NCBI GenBank assembly: GCA_027577415.1
Contig: JANBQS010000014.1
Location: forward strand, 1 to 64,000
Direction of reading: 5' to 3'
Source: Coemansia sp. RSA 922
Taxonomy: Eukaryota; Kickxellomycota; Kickxellomycetes; Kickxellales; Kickxellaceae
Length of the DNA: 64,000 nucleotides
The notes under the pieces were generated by a model. It was not told where the DNA came from, made no database searches, and worked only from the letters and a program-made list of their open reading frames with translations. Positions 10,698-20,720 of the stretch are shown piece by piece (the stretch's first letter is position 1; each line of letters opens with the position of its first letter). The translations under genes and the position numbers were made by a program.

Positions 10698-11744
10698 TTA
10701 TGGCCAGCCGCAGTTAACAGTGCCGGGAGCCAGAGCCTTGCACTTGGTGGTAGCTGCGCAGCTAATAGTGTTGCTCCAAACACCCCAGACGCAAACCTTG
10801 AAACCAGCGCCATCGGCATTGCAAGTCTGAGTACCGTGAGTGCAGCCACTGTTGGTCGGTGGGCTAGTAGGCTGAGGAACAGGAGGAACCGAGACGACAG
10901 GAGAAGGAACAGGGGGGACAGGAGAAGGAACATATGAGGGGACAGGCACGACGTTAGAAACGGGCTTCTCCTCCTCGATAGGAGTAGGCTTGACAACAGG
11001 GGGGACCGAGACAGTCGGGGTCTGAGGAACGTGGGGAACAGGGGCGAGTGTGTTGTTGCCGTTGTTGCCGCCGCCGGGAACCGAACCATAACCAGTGACA
11101 GTGATCTTGGGAGCATTAATATAATGCTCGATACCAGTATCGTAGTTGCCGTTAAACTCGGGAATCTCGGGATATCCTTGGTGGTTGGCAATAGTCATCT
11201 GCTTTCCAGTGAACGAAGTCGAAGAACTCTTGATAGCGACATCAGCGCAGTTCATGTAGAACTCACGGTTACCGATTGCGTTCACCCAAGTCCAGGCAAA
11301 GATAGCAGAGTTACTAGCAGGGACGTTAGCAGGCAAAGTGAACGTGTAGCTTAGGACTGTTGCCGCATTTCCGTTAGAAGGTCCGTTAAAGAATGCGTGT
11401 TTGAGCACCTCGTGAATAACAACAAAGGTCTTGCCACCATCGTACGATAGAGAGAATTGAACGTGTCCTCCTCCGTGTGCTGCACCTCCGGCCTCAAAGC
11501 TGGTCGTGATTGACTGACCGGCAGTCCAAGTCGCTACGGGCGTTGCGTACGGTGTCGTGTACTTGCACAGGACCTGGTTATAGCCAAGAGGATTCTTCAT
11601 GTTGTAGTCAAATGACTGACCGGCCGGAAGCGCGGGACAGTTCTTGCCGTTAGGAGTAAACCGAGTGCATGGTTCAATCATGGCCATGTGCGCCGAGACC
11701 GAAGCCACCAGGGCAAAAGCGATAGTAGAGATCTTGAACAACAT
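10698..11744 (-). CDS. Secreted AA11-like lytic polysaccharide monooxygenase with C-terminal CBM
   Basis: Copper enzyme predicted to cleave chitin oxidatively outside the cell. An 18-residue signal peptide ends VSA, which leaves His19 as the mature N terminus, one half of the histidine brace. The second brace histidine lies in AAHGGGHVQFSLSYDGGKTF (His90). WTWVNAIGNREFYMNCADV matches the AA11 block that carries the axial Tyr. A Pro/Val-rich linker (about 230-295) joins a Cys-rich C-terminal module (CTHGTQTCNADG, then VCVWGVWS) that resembles CBM19 or the X278 chitin-binding module of AA11 enzymes. 348 residues. A paralogue lies 1.2 kb upstream in the same orientation. Substrate is inferred from family only. 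Confidence 0.85.
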   Translation of the reverse strand: MLFKISTIAFALVASVSAHMAMIEPCTRFTPNGKNCPALPAGQSFDYNMKNPLGYNQVLCKYTTPYATPVATWTAGQSITTSFEAGGAAHGGGHVQFSLSYDGGKTFVVIHEVLKHAFFNGPSNGNAATVLSYTFTLPANVPASNSAIFAWTWVNAIGNREFYMNCADVAIKSSSTSFTGKQMTIANHQGYPEIPEFNGNYDTGIEHYINAPKITVTGYGSVPGGGNNGNNTLAPVPHVPQTPTVSVPPVVKPTPIEEEKPVSNVVPVPSYVPSPVPPVPSPVVSVPPVPQPTSPPTNSGCTHGTQTCNADGAGFKVCVWGVWSNTISCAATTKCKALAPGTVNCGWP

Positions 11745-12922
11745 TGTAAAAAAGGAGGGGGGAAGTGTGAACTAGCACGCTTAACAAAGGGATGTGAGGA
11801 TGCGAAAAAAAAGGAAGAGTACGACCGGCGTACAGAGAAGGCAATAGAGTGAAAAAGAAAAAGTGAGGAGTGAACTACTGTTAGAGAAACATTACATTCG
11901 GTCTGAAGAGAATGGTCTTGGGACCTTTTATATGTGATGTGAAGGCGGGAGGGAAATATCAAAAAATGCCGCCAAATCTCTCAGTGAGCTGTTTCCTTAT
12001 TCTGTTCTCGTTCTTTGTGCTGCAAGCAATCCAGAAAGACGTGAGAGAAGGGAAAACCCACACACACAGTCAGACCAAGGCAAGAAATCAGGCCCGCCCA
12101 AAAAAAGACAACCTCGTGGTCTTTCGCCGACAAAATAAAAAATAGACGGAACGTGAGCGTCCCTTCGGCAATTACGCCAGATAAAAAAAAAAGCATCAAC
12201 AACTTGAGGATCGTCATGTACAACGACCTTGCAAAGAAGCGGAACTGACCAATAAGCGCACCAAATCGGAGTGTCATTCTTTTTTATGCAAATCTTGATA
12301 GACAAGTGACACGCACTTGTTGCGATCGTCATCCCCACTTTTTTGTCATGAGCTGACTGAGAAAGGGATGCCAAGCACCTTTCTCTCTCGTGCATGAGCG
12401 CATAAGCTGACAGTGGGCCGGCTATCTGCATCCTAATGTGCAAGGGATGGTGGTGATAAGTTCGGTACAACTCAATAGTGCAAATAATGAAATTACTTGA
12501 AGTTACCAATAATGTATTCACTCTGAAATAAATAAATAAAATGGACTCTATAGTTCACTACGACCAAAACGTGTGAAATAATAAAGTGTCCGGTAAATCT
12601 CCCGCAGAAATGGGGAGAGTACTTTTTTTCCTTGAGCTAGAAAGCAATTATTGCGTCTTAAAAAGACCTCATTGTTGTTGTTTTTTATAAATGGATACTC
12701 CACGTGTATTGCTCCAAACCACGGACTCACAAAAATAAAGAGCATTATTTCATCTCCCGCCCAATAGACATGTATGCACGACAATGAGATTCGCTTCCTT
12801 TTTGGAACCGCGTGGCGCAAACTAAAAAGGTGGTTTACATGCAGCTTGGAAACAACTATGATATTGGAATTTATATGGCCGAATATTACACCACCTTTCA
12901 GCTTGTAAATCATAAGGAAAAA
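11745..12922. other. Intergenic between the two LPMO genes
   Basis: 1.18 kb holding the promoter of the downstream LPMO (TATA near 11926) and the 3' end of the upstream one. Several frames of 75-175 codons occur on both strands, but none has recognisable motifs or consistent coding character. I see no gene. Confidence 0.5.
11926..11932 (-). promoter_or_regulatory. TATA box of the CBM-bearing LPMO
   Basis: TATAAAA on the minus strand, 181 bp before the ATG at 11744. It suits an inducible secreted enzyme. Assigned by motif and position only. Confidence 0.5.
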
Positions 12923-13945
12923 CTACTTTTTGCACCTCGTTGCTTTGTATTTTCCTGCAACGCGTGCATGATAAAGCGCCGGACCAGCCGAGACGTGATG
13001 TGGCACCGGTGCTGCGCTCGCTGCGTATCCGCCACCAGTAGCAGGCAAAGGAGAAGGCACGTTTGTAGTATATGCAGGCGAAGGAATTCCACCGCTGTAT
13101 CCAGTAGTCGCAGCTGGAGTGGGAGTCATGCTATAGGGCACCGAAGGCGCGCTTGAAACAGGGATAGTAGCAACGGGCATCGGAGGTGAAGAGACAATGG
13201 GGGTAGCCGGAGATCCCGCTCCATAGGCACCATTAGGAACTGCCGGTGCCGAGACATTATTGTACGATGATCCAGTCACTGTGACAATCGGCCTGGAATT
13301 ATACAGATCAATACCGGTCTCATAGTTGCCATTGAACTCGGGGATAAGCGGCGTATCGGGACCGTAGTTAGCTACCAACATCTGAGGACCAGAGAACGAG
13401 CCTCCGTCTTTGCCAGAGATAGCCACATCAGCACAGTTCATATAGAACTCGCGGTTTCCAATGGCATTAACCCACGTCCATGCAAATACCACACGATCGC
13501 CGCTAGGCAAGTCAGCCGGCAAGGGGATGGAGTACGACAGTTGGGTTCCAGTGTTGCTGCTAGATGGGCCGCCAGTGAAGCAGTAGCGGAGCTCGCGATG
13601 GATTACGACAAAGGTATTACCCATGTCATACGACAGCGAGAACTCTGCGTGTCCACCGCCGTGTACGGCAGCATGCGGGTTAAACTCGACCGATACCGTA
13701 GAGCCAGCTGTCCAGTGTGCCGCCGGCTTGGCGTAGGGCGTCGTGTACTTGCATAGAGGCTGTGAGATGCTCTCGTGTGTCCCAATCGGAGCGTTAATGT
13801 TGTTATCCATCGACTGGCCTGGTGGTAGCTCAGGACAGCTGTCGCAGAACGGTGTATAGCGCACACAGGGACTCTTCATCGAAACGTGGGACATGGCAGT
13901 TGTAGCCAACATGGCCAAAACCAGAACTCTAACAAACCGCTGCAT
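12923..13945 (-). CDS. Secreted AA11-like LPMO paralogue without CBM
   Basis: Closely related to the LPMO at 10698-11744. A 19-residue signal peptide ends AMS, giving His20 as the mature first residue. The second brace His is in AAVHGGGHAEFSLSYDMGN. The block WTWVNAIGNREFYMNCADVA is almost identical in the two genes. The catalytic domain ends near residue 230. After that, instead of a Cys-rich module, there is a 100-residue Pro/Ser/Thr/Ala-rich tail with a basic end (YKATRCKK) that could be O-mannosylated. No GPI-type hydrophobic tail is visible. 340 residues. The two genes are a tandem duplication that diverged in targeting. Chitin or cell-wall action is inferred from family. Confidence 0.83.
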   Translation of the reverse strand: MQRFVRVLVLAMLATTAMSHVSMKSPCVRYTPFCDSCPELPPGQSMDNNINAPIGTHESISQPLCKYTTPYAKPAAHWTAGSTVSVEFNPHAAVHGGGHAEFSLSYDMGNTFVVIHRELRYCFTGGPSSSNTGTQLSYSIPLPADLPSGDRVVFAWTWVNAIGNREFYMNCADVAISGKDGGSFSGPQMLVANYGPDTPLIPEFNGNYETGIDLYNSRPIVTVTGSSYNNVSAPAVPNGAYGAGSPATPIVSSPPMPVATIPVSSAPSVPYSMTPTPAATTGYSGGIPSPAYTTNVPSPLPATGGGYAASAAPVPHHVSAGPALYHARVAGKYKATRCKK

Positions 13946-14801
13946 TTTTTAAGAGATGTAAATGAGGTATAAGAATATTGACAAGATATGTGATAATATA
14001 CGGAACCAGCCCGTTTTGACGTTACAAAAGAGAATAGAAAAAGAAAAAGCGAATGGTTGACTTTGGTGAAGAACAGACTAAAAAATGAATCCGACAGGGG
14101 TGCGACCCGGTCCGTTAAATAGGACTGAGCAGACCTGCAGTCCTCCCTTTCACTGCTTTGTAGTTTGCACTCGCTATTGGCTCTTGTCGTTAATGAACAG
14201 CTTCAGTGAGAAGCACAATAGCTTCTCAGCATTATATTCATTGAGCCCATTTGGCAAAACGATCTTGTCGCTATATGACTACTGCGATACTACTAGTACT
14301 TCACACTCCTATTGTTCCCTCGTCTTCAATAAAAAAAAGTGAGAGGATGACGTATGGCTTTTTTTTCTCTTTCACATTCTTGGCAACGTTTGTGTACAAT
14401 GCAGCATGGAAATGCACAATACAGAATGCACAATACACCTGGACGGCATCTCCCTCTACCCCCCCTTAAAGTGGCTATCGTGCATGTTCCGCGGGTTTAT
14501 TGTACCTAATTATACCTGTTGGGACCGGCCCGAGTTGTCCTATTAGGCGTGAGCGAGCACAATTGTCCTTTCTCTTGTTGGGTCGAATTGTTGCCTCCAT
14601 CTCTATTGGAATAGGTTGCCAGCAGCCAGTAGCGACAACTCAAAAATAGATGTTTCACCAGCTCGTGCCCATACCAGACCTAAAAATGGACAAAATACCA
14701 GTGCCGTCTTTTTTTTTTTTCTTCAGGCAACATGTGTGTCGGCTATATCCGTCCTTTTTTTTCGTTTCTCCTACATCCTTTTTTTCTTTACTTCTTTGTC
14801 C
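13946..14801. other. Divergent intergenic region, LPMO and RPP21
   Basis: 856 bp with both promoters. Short frames only. Poly-T tracts at 14709-14719 and around 14756-14790 lie in the presumed RPP21 leader. I see no gene. Confidence 0.5.
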
Positions 14802-15335
14802 ATGGCCAGAGGCAGTAAAGATGGCAAGGATCGCGGTCGTGGCGCCGGCAACTTGCCCAATCGGGAGGCGTTCGAGCGGATGAACTTTTTGCTACAATCG
14901 GCCCAGTTCTATGCCACCCTGCCAGCTACAAACGCGGCAGCAGCAGCCGTAACAACCGAGGCTACTGCAAAGGGAAAAGAATCAGACGAGTCGACAACGC
15001 TTGACAATGACAGTAACGGTAGTAGTAGTAGTGGCGCCCTTCCTCCCCGGACCTCAACAACGATGATGCCTTTGGCGCGGTTCTACGCTAAAGAGATGCG
15101 GCTAGTATCGCACAAGAGCGTTTTGCGAATGAGCCCACACGTCAAGCGAAGTATTTGCAAGGTATGTCTGACGCCTCTTCTTCCAGGCATATCGAGTATG
15201 ACCCGGGTCAAGGGCCAAAAGCGCGGTCGACGTGTCATCACCACTTGCAATTACTGCCAAAGTCAAACCCGGTTGTTTGTCAACGACGACCATGTACTAT
15301 TTGTTGATCGCCCTGAACATGGCACAATAAGCTAA
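14802..15335 (+). CDS. RPP21: RNase P/MRP subunit Rpp21/Rpr2
   Basis: Protein component of the nuclear ribonucleoprotein that trims tRNA 5' leaders. 177 residues from the ATG at 14802; the frame is open further upstream, but that stretch has no homology. The N-terminal helix reads ERMNFLLQSAQFYA, parallel to human FQRLNFLYQAAH. A low-complexity insert follows (about 40-80). Then comes RFYAKEMRLVSHKSVLRM with the basic SPHVKRSICKVC segment. Two CxxC pairs (CKVC and CNYC) form the zinc ribbon, with CLTPLLPG between them. It converges with the AIF-like gene, leaving 33 bp between stop codons. Confidence 0.88.
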   Translation: MARGSKDGKDRGRGAGNLPNREAFERMNFLLQSAQFYATLPATNAAAAAVTTEATAKGKESDESTTLDNDSNGSSSSGALPPRTSTTMMPLARFYAKEMRLVSHKSVLRMSPHVKRSICKVCLTPLLPGISSMTRVKGQKRGRRVITTCNYCQSQTRLFVNDDHVLFVDRPEHGTIS

Positions 15336-15368
15336 ATTTTTTAAAAACTTTTATTAGTTATCAATATA

Positions 15369-16586
15369 CTAAGCATGCAACATCTTTTCTGCCTTGTCGA
15401 GCATGTAATTCCGCCCTCGGCTGCCGCCCGAAGCCCAGCTGCTGAATTTAGAAAAGATAGTGCTAGAGACCTCTTTGTTTTTGCCCAAAGCGACCACCAT
15501 TTGAGTGTTTCGAGTACTAGAGTAGGAGGCCATATTCGCCTTGGCCGCTGCTTCGGCTGCCATGGTGGGGGACATTTTAATTCGAAAGTCGTATGACTCG
15601 TTCATCAGTATGCGCATGTTGCTAACGGCGTGCTTGGCCTGGAGAACGGCGCTCGTTGCGTACTTTTCGGCATAGGGCAAGGAATTTACGTCGCCCACAG
15701 CAAAGATATTTGGGTATCGAGTATCAGACAACTGCAGCGAAGGCCGTACGTTAATACAGCCTGAATCGACGTCTACCAGTGGCTTCCTCTCGTTAGTAGG
15801 AGGCAAAGAGTTCATAAAGTCTGTGTATGGCCGAGCCCTCGTAGTCCAAATAACCAAATCGCAAGGAATCCGCCGACCCGATTTAGTAAGGACTGTCTGC
15901 GGCGTAACCACCCACTCTTCTTCGTTGTAAGCAGTATTCGAAAGTACAGTCTCGCCGAGTATAAGTTCGATGCCCATCTTTTTCACAAGGAGCTCAGTGT
16001 TAGCGGCAAAGTTACCGGACAGATCCTCGCTCAGTAGTTTTTCGTGAGAGTGTGCCAGGATTAAGCACTTTTTGGGGTACATCTCAGCTATTTCGCAACA
16101 CAATCCGATCCCGACCGCTCCGCCGCCAACAAACAGGATAGAACGCGACGACTCGATCGCGTTACGCATCCTTTGGTATCTAGCTCGACACTCCACATCG
16201 TCTATAGACTGCGTCACTGGCATCGATGTGGGTGTTGTACCGGTGGCAATGATCAAGTAGTCGTAGGGAATACGCTCACCGCCCTCAACCTCTACAGAGC
16301 TCTCGTAAACGTGAGTGAGCCTAGCACACACAAAGCGGTGAGCTGGATTGGACAACTCGCTGTCCCTGAAGAGACCCTTGTACGAGATAAACATCTTATC
16401 AGCGTACTTTGGATCGACCAATCCTCTTATTACGCCAGTTTTGTGAAAGTAATGTGTGCGCTGCTCCACGAGTGTGACGCGGAGACCTGAGTATGGGCCG
16501 TTGCTCAAGTTGATAAGCTCGTTGACAGCTGTGATACCCGCCCATGAGCCGCCGATAACCAGAACGTGGATCTCGCGACTAGACAT
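15369..16586 (-). CDS. FAD-dependent oxidoreductase, AIF/FSP1 (AMID) family
   Basis: Flavoprotein of the AIFM2/FSP1/NDH-2 superfamily that passes electrons from NAD(P)H to an acceptor such as a quinone. FAD-binding Rossmann motif GGSWAG at residues 12-17. The IIATGTTP segment follows near 112, the second nucleotide motif FVGGGAVGIG near 150, and the C-terminal FAD motif FAVGDVNSLPYAEK near 295. 405 residues, normal for the group. There is no mitochondrial presequence, membrane segment or N-terminal Gly for myristoylation. The C terminus is longer than in animal FSP1 and Ser/Lys-rich. Substrate unknown. Confidence 0.85.
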   Translation of the reverse strand: MSSREIHVLVIGGSWAGITAVNELINLSNGPYSGLRVTLVEQRTHYFHKTGVIRGLVDPKYADKMFISYKGLFRDSELSNPAHRFVCARLTHVYESSVEVEGGERIPYDYLIIATGTTPTSMPVTQSIDDVECRARYQRMRNAIESSRSILFVGGGAVGIGLCCEIAEMYPKKCLILAHSHEKLLSEDLSGNFAANTELLVKKMGIELILGETVLSNTAYNEEEWVVTPQTVLTKSGRRIPCDLVIWTTRARPYTDFMNSLPPTNERKPLVDVDSGCINVRPSLQLSDTRYPNIFAVGDVNSLPYAEKYATSAVLQAKHAVSNMRILMNESYDFRIKMSPTMAAEAAAKANMASYSSTRNTQMVVALGKNKEVSSTIFSKFSSWASGGSRGRNYMLDKAEKMLHA

Positions 16587-17991
16587 GCGCGATGCTAATG
16601 AATATGCTTAATGAAGGGGGGAAATAGTGAGGCAAGCACGGATAAATGGAGCTTGGAGGGAGAAAAGGTAGATAACAAAACGGCTGTTTACACCGTTGGA
16701 AAAAAAATAGGGACACATGTATATAAGGTCGGGGTGTAGACTGGGGAGGAGGAGGAGGAGCTCATTTTTGTTTTCACCTGTCTTCCGGTTAAAGAGCGAC
16801 AGAGCGTCAAGGGTCAACATGGGTCTCATACCCTTTGGAACACACTCATTTTTGCCTGGGCGACAGTTTCTGCAAGGTCTGGAAAAGTGCCCGAAAATAG
16901 TAAAGCTCCTTCCAAATGCAAATCACTTGCATGGTAAGTGTAAAAAAAACAGGTTGAAAGTATTGCGTTTCCACATATAGTGTCCACCAGTTGGTAATGT
17001 CATAATAATGGGGTGCATTAAGCCTAATTGTTTTCAAAGAGTGGGATGCACCCAAATAAGCTGCATGCAGCATGCTAATAAACGATCTGTTTACACTGAC
17101 GATGGGGGGGAGAAGGATGGGGAGTTTGTGCAGCGTCAAGCACTGCTTTACAAAAACAGACACGCACTTGCAAAAACAAAGAATAAAGCCGTTTTTGCTT
17201 TTTCATGGCGACACACTGCTTCACGTGTCAATTTGGGCTTGTGCACTCCGAAAACGGTACATTTTGTGTGTGCAGTCATTCGGCGTTTTGTAGATTAGCC
17301 AGGGAGTAGAGGTTCTGTTGTCACTCAAAGTGAAGGGCGATCATTACTCATTTCCTCCCCCTTTATTATTGATAGAAGGGTGAATAGAACTCGCTGCTTG
17401 CCGCCGATCCTTTTTATTGCCGCTTTTAAAGCACCCCCTCTTTCGCGCAGCACACATATGGAAAGTTGACGATTGTAAGCTTAATGCTGATAACATATGC
17501 TAGGAGGTATTATGTTTGCTTCAAGTAGACGCTGCTGGGCAGATCAACACTCGGTTAATTTTGGTGTCGTATGTGATTTCGGTGCTTAAGTGCCCTAGAG
17601 ATTGATCTTAGTTTGTGCTTGTATTTATCAGGGGGCGTTGTTGCTGCTGCCTAAAGTGTGGTTCTTGTTGAGACACCTGTAAGAGGGAATCTGGGTGCAA
17701 TGGCTTGTGGTCACAATGATTGCACAAAGTTAGGATACTGAGGGATGGCAAGAGAGAAAATATGTTTGTTGATATGCCGGGATACAATCACGAGCTCCTA
17801 ACTGTTTCGGGCAAGGAACTAATAATCTCTAATACTATATCACATATTTGCGCCCAGGATAAAGCTGACTTTTAGCGATGCTACTATAAGAGATGCCGTT
17901 TGCGTTTCGGGAATTTCTTCATAAAGATATCTTTATCAAGCAAATTTCATAGCTGGCTTGCATACATTATGAAGTTAAATACATGTGGTAT
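16587..17991. other. Intergenic between the AIF-like and F-box-like genes
   Basis: 1.4 kb. A TATATAA at about 16719-16725 on the plus strand stands 93 bp before an ATG at 16819. That ATG opens a 53-codon frame, which contains a GTAAGT donor-like site near 16935. This could be the start of a small spliced gene, but I cannot close a model. Otherwise I see nothing recognisable. Confidence 0.35.
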
Positions 17992-20034
17992 CTATTCTGA
18001 GAAAATTAGGCGTTCAAGTGAGTTGGCGTAAGGCAGGAACGGACCATTGGCCATGGCCAAAGCGACCTCGCGACTAAACTCATTACGCATTTCTTCTGGA
18101 AGGTCCACATGCTTAAAGTTGGGACAGAGCACGGCAATTTGTACAGCAACAACAGCTATTTCCCTGGCCAAAAGGTCTTTGTCAGCTTCATCATCCTCGC
18201 CCTCATCTTCGTCATCATCCTCGCCCTCATCTTCTTCGTTTTCATCGTCCATATCCTCGTACTCGTCGTCATCCTCGTCGTCATCCTTGTTGTCGTTATC
18301 CATATCTTTGTCTTCATAATCGATGTCGGAATAGCCATCGCCATAGTAGTGGTCGCCATAAATGTCATTTAATATATCATCTTTACTGTCGTAATGGAAT
18401 CCGCCACAACAGGGACATTCATGGACGCCATGTAAATCGTCACTATCGTTCTCATCACTCCAATCGTCCTCAGCATCATCGTTGTCGTCGTCATCATCGT
18501 CGAGTACGTATAGCTGCCTAAAGTTGCTGTTCAATGAGCTATACTTCTCGTGTAGTGAAGTCGGATGCTCGCTCGCTGATAGCGCCTCAATGCTTGCCAC
18601 AGACCCATCTATCTCGCAAGTTAGAGTGACAAGACTCGGAATCGCCAAAATAATCGAGAGTATATCGCAGGCATCGAGTGGCGGATTGTATAGCTCAAGG
18701 GATTGGAGAACAGTAGTGGCCGGTGCGGATTTGACGGCGTTGAGCATATGTTTATTGGCCGTGTCGCCCTGTAGATACAGCATTGTAGTTGCTTCCAGTA
18801 TACTATGGATTTGCTGCACAATATGCGTGCTTGCTTGTCCAAGCAAAATCGCACTATCCTGGCCCGCTGCAATGTCAATGTCGACCAAGTTCATTCGCGT
18901 AACACCACTGCGACTGAACACGTTGAATCGGCCAAGAACATTCTTAGTGAGTACTCTAAAGGGAATGCAGAGTTTCCGCAGCGTCCTGCCGTTACCCCTA
19001 AAGAGCAAGTCGTCGTTAAATGGATAGTCGTCCATCAGATCCAATTCGACCAGTGCGGGGAACGAAACTGCGTCTTCAATAGCCGCCCAAGTCCTATCGT
19101 AAGGGGCCTCCGCAGGCAGCAAGCCCAACTTTGTCAAGCTGCTATAAATCGCCAGAGTCTCCGTGTCGCCATAGATTATAGTACGCCAGTCGCTTTCATC
19201 GACGTTTTTGAGGTTTATCTCTTTTAGCGTGCCTGTGTTGAGATGGACGAGCTGCGCAAATGGAGCGCAAGCCGTAATGAGTCCCTGCGTAATACTCGTC
19301 AATCCCGATACGCTGCGCAGCTTAAGCGATGACAAAGTACAGTCGGTCCACGTTTGAACGTGCAGGCGGGTAGTCTTTCCCTGGCATAACTGCATCAGCA
19401 GAGTGTTGCACTGTCCCCGGTTCTTTTTATTAGTCGAGCTGGGAGAGCGGAAGAACACGACCACGCCGGTTGCGGCAGGAGTCAGGCGGCGAATGGAACG
19501 AACAAAGTCGACTGTCTCTTTATTCCGGTTTGGCGGCGCGGCACTAGCAGTACTGGCTACTCCGCGCCCGGCCTTTTGAGGGTTCACGTCGTCCTCGTCT
19601 AGACAGACCATCAGAGTAGCGGCTGACGGGAAAATCGGAAACTTTGGCAGAGATGGAGTGATTCTAAACTTCCTACTGCCGATATCGCTCCAACTAGGGG
19701 CCAGCACGACAACTCATTTGACCAGATTTTCCATATGATACTGCGAAAAGGAGTTGTTGTCAGGCAATAAAGGCAACGCGGGATAACTTACGCTGAAACC
19801 TCTAGGGGAGCTGCCAAAGTTGACCTCGCAGTTGTCACAAATAATGCTGAGCGCCGCCACACGCCAGCGCTCGCTAACCCAAAGAAGCGGGCGAACAGTC
19901 TTTGCCTCGTTATACTCGACAAGATCGATGTCGATATCGGTGTCGAACGTGTTTCTGGGGCGCTCCTCCAAATAATCAACGACTTTTAATACGATCAGCA
20001 TAGGCAGCGTTTGGAAGGGAGACAGCGAGGCCAT
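17992..20034 (-). pseudogene. F-box-like/LRR family protein, interrupted by in-frame TGA
   Basis: One of four paralogues in this window. It starts MASLSPFQTLPMLIVLKVV, an F-box-like helix followed by PLLWVSERWRVAAL. The family signature YPFNDDLLFRGNGRTL lies at about 18978-19027. A 51-nt intron (19741-19791; GTAAGT donor, CTGAC branch, TTCGCAG acceptor) is likely and frame-preserving. After it the frame reads YHMENLVK, TGA (19714-19716), VVVLAPSWSDIG. The paralogues run straight through this point (LSKEIIIKI at the same place), so TGA looks like a single mutated codon, for example CGA to TGA. Read through, the product would be about 663 residues with a long Asp/Glu tract (about residues 430-560). 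It may be a recent pseudogene, a read-through case or a sequencing error. Family function unknown; F-box proteins usually bring substrates to SCF ubiquitin ligases. Confidence 0.65.
18183..18312 (-). repeat. Asp/Glu-coding low-complexity tract
   Basis: GA-rich on the coding strand, encoding runs of Asp and Glu. It contains a direct 24-bp duplication (about 18190-18237). A second short Asp run is coded at about 18477-18505. It has probably expanded by replication slippage. Confidence 0.75.
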
Positions 20035-20288
20035 TTTGAGATAATTTTAATTAACCTAATAAGAGTGCAAAAAATAAAAATGATCGAGTAGAAGGCATAG
20101 ACAAAAGAGGGAGATACGAAGCGTATGCGTGCCTTTTTTTGTTGATGTCAACTTGCTCAGATCATTCGGAGTATGTCAAAGCCCCATAGATGATCTGATA
20201 TTAATCACGGCTATTTCAGTTAAGATATTATTGGCGGATATGAATGTTGGATATCGTGTATTTTTAAAGTTGTGTCGCTACATATATC
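20035..20288. promoter_or_regulatory. Shared upstream region of the F-box-like gene and RPB4
   Basis: 254-bp divergent gap, AT-rich. No clear TATA box for either gene. Confidence 0.4.
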
Positions 20289-20720
20289 ATGATACGTGCT
20301 GGAAAGAGACCGGGACCATACCGCCCTCGCGCAGAAGAGACCTTGGATGCGGGCAAACTGGAGCTGGGCGAAGTTTTTCAAGACGCCGAGTGCCTGCTGA
20401 TATCCGAAGTCAAAGTCCTATTGGAGGCGCAGTACGAGAGCAAAAAGGAAGAAAAGAACCTGACTGATGTCTATACGAAAACACTCGAATACGTGCAAAA
20501 GTTTAGCCGCTACACTAACCGCGACACAATTAAAGAAGTGCGAGCCCTGTTGAAGCCAACAAACTTGGAGCCATTCGAGTGCGCGCAGCTGGGCAACTTG
20601 TGCTGCAGCGAGTATGAGGAGATCAAATCTCTGGTACCTAGCATTGGCAACAAGATTAGCGACGATGACTTGGACTCGTTGTTGAAGCAGATGGACAGCT
20701 TGAAAAAGTACCAAGGATGA
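20289..20720 (+). CDS. RPB4: RNA polymerase II subunit Rpb4
   Basis: With Rpb7, Rpb4 forms the stalk of RNA polymerase II. 143 residues. The order of blocks matches human POLR2D: LGEVFQDAECLLISEVKVLL, then TKTLEYVQKFSRYTNRDTI, then LKPTNLEPFECAQLGNLC, then EEIKSLVPSIGNKISDDDL. The start MIRAGKRPGPYRPRAEE is slightly longer and more basic than in animals. The ATG at 20289 is the first in frame. No intron is needed. Confidence 0.93.
   Translation: MIRAGKRPGPYRPRAEETLDAGKLELGEVFQDAECLLISEVKVLLEAQYESKKEEKNLTDVYTKTLEYVQKFSRYTNRDTIKEVRALLKPTNLEPFECAQLGNLCCSEYEEIKSLVPSIGNKISDDDLDSLLKQMDSLKKYQG

Noticed and set aside
12548..12913. 121-codon minus-strand frame between the LPMO genes
   Set aside because: No ATG-supported start with homology, no motif, AT-rich composition like the flanks.
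19669..19791. Longer 123-nt intron that would skip the in-frame TGA of the F-box-like gene
   Set aside because: It keeps frame, but the acceptor lacks a pyrimidine tract and would delete a segment conserved in the paralogues. The 51-nt intron is better.
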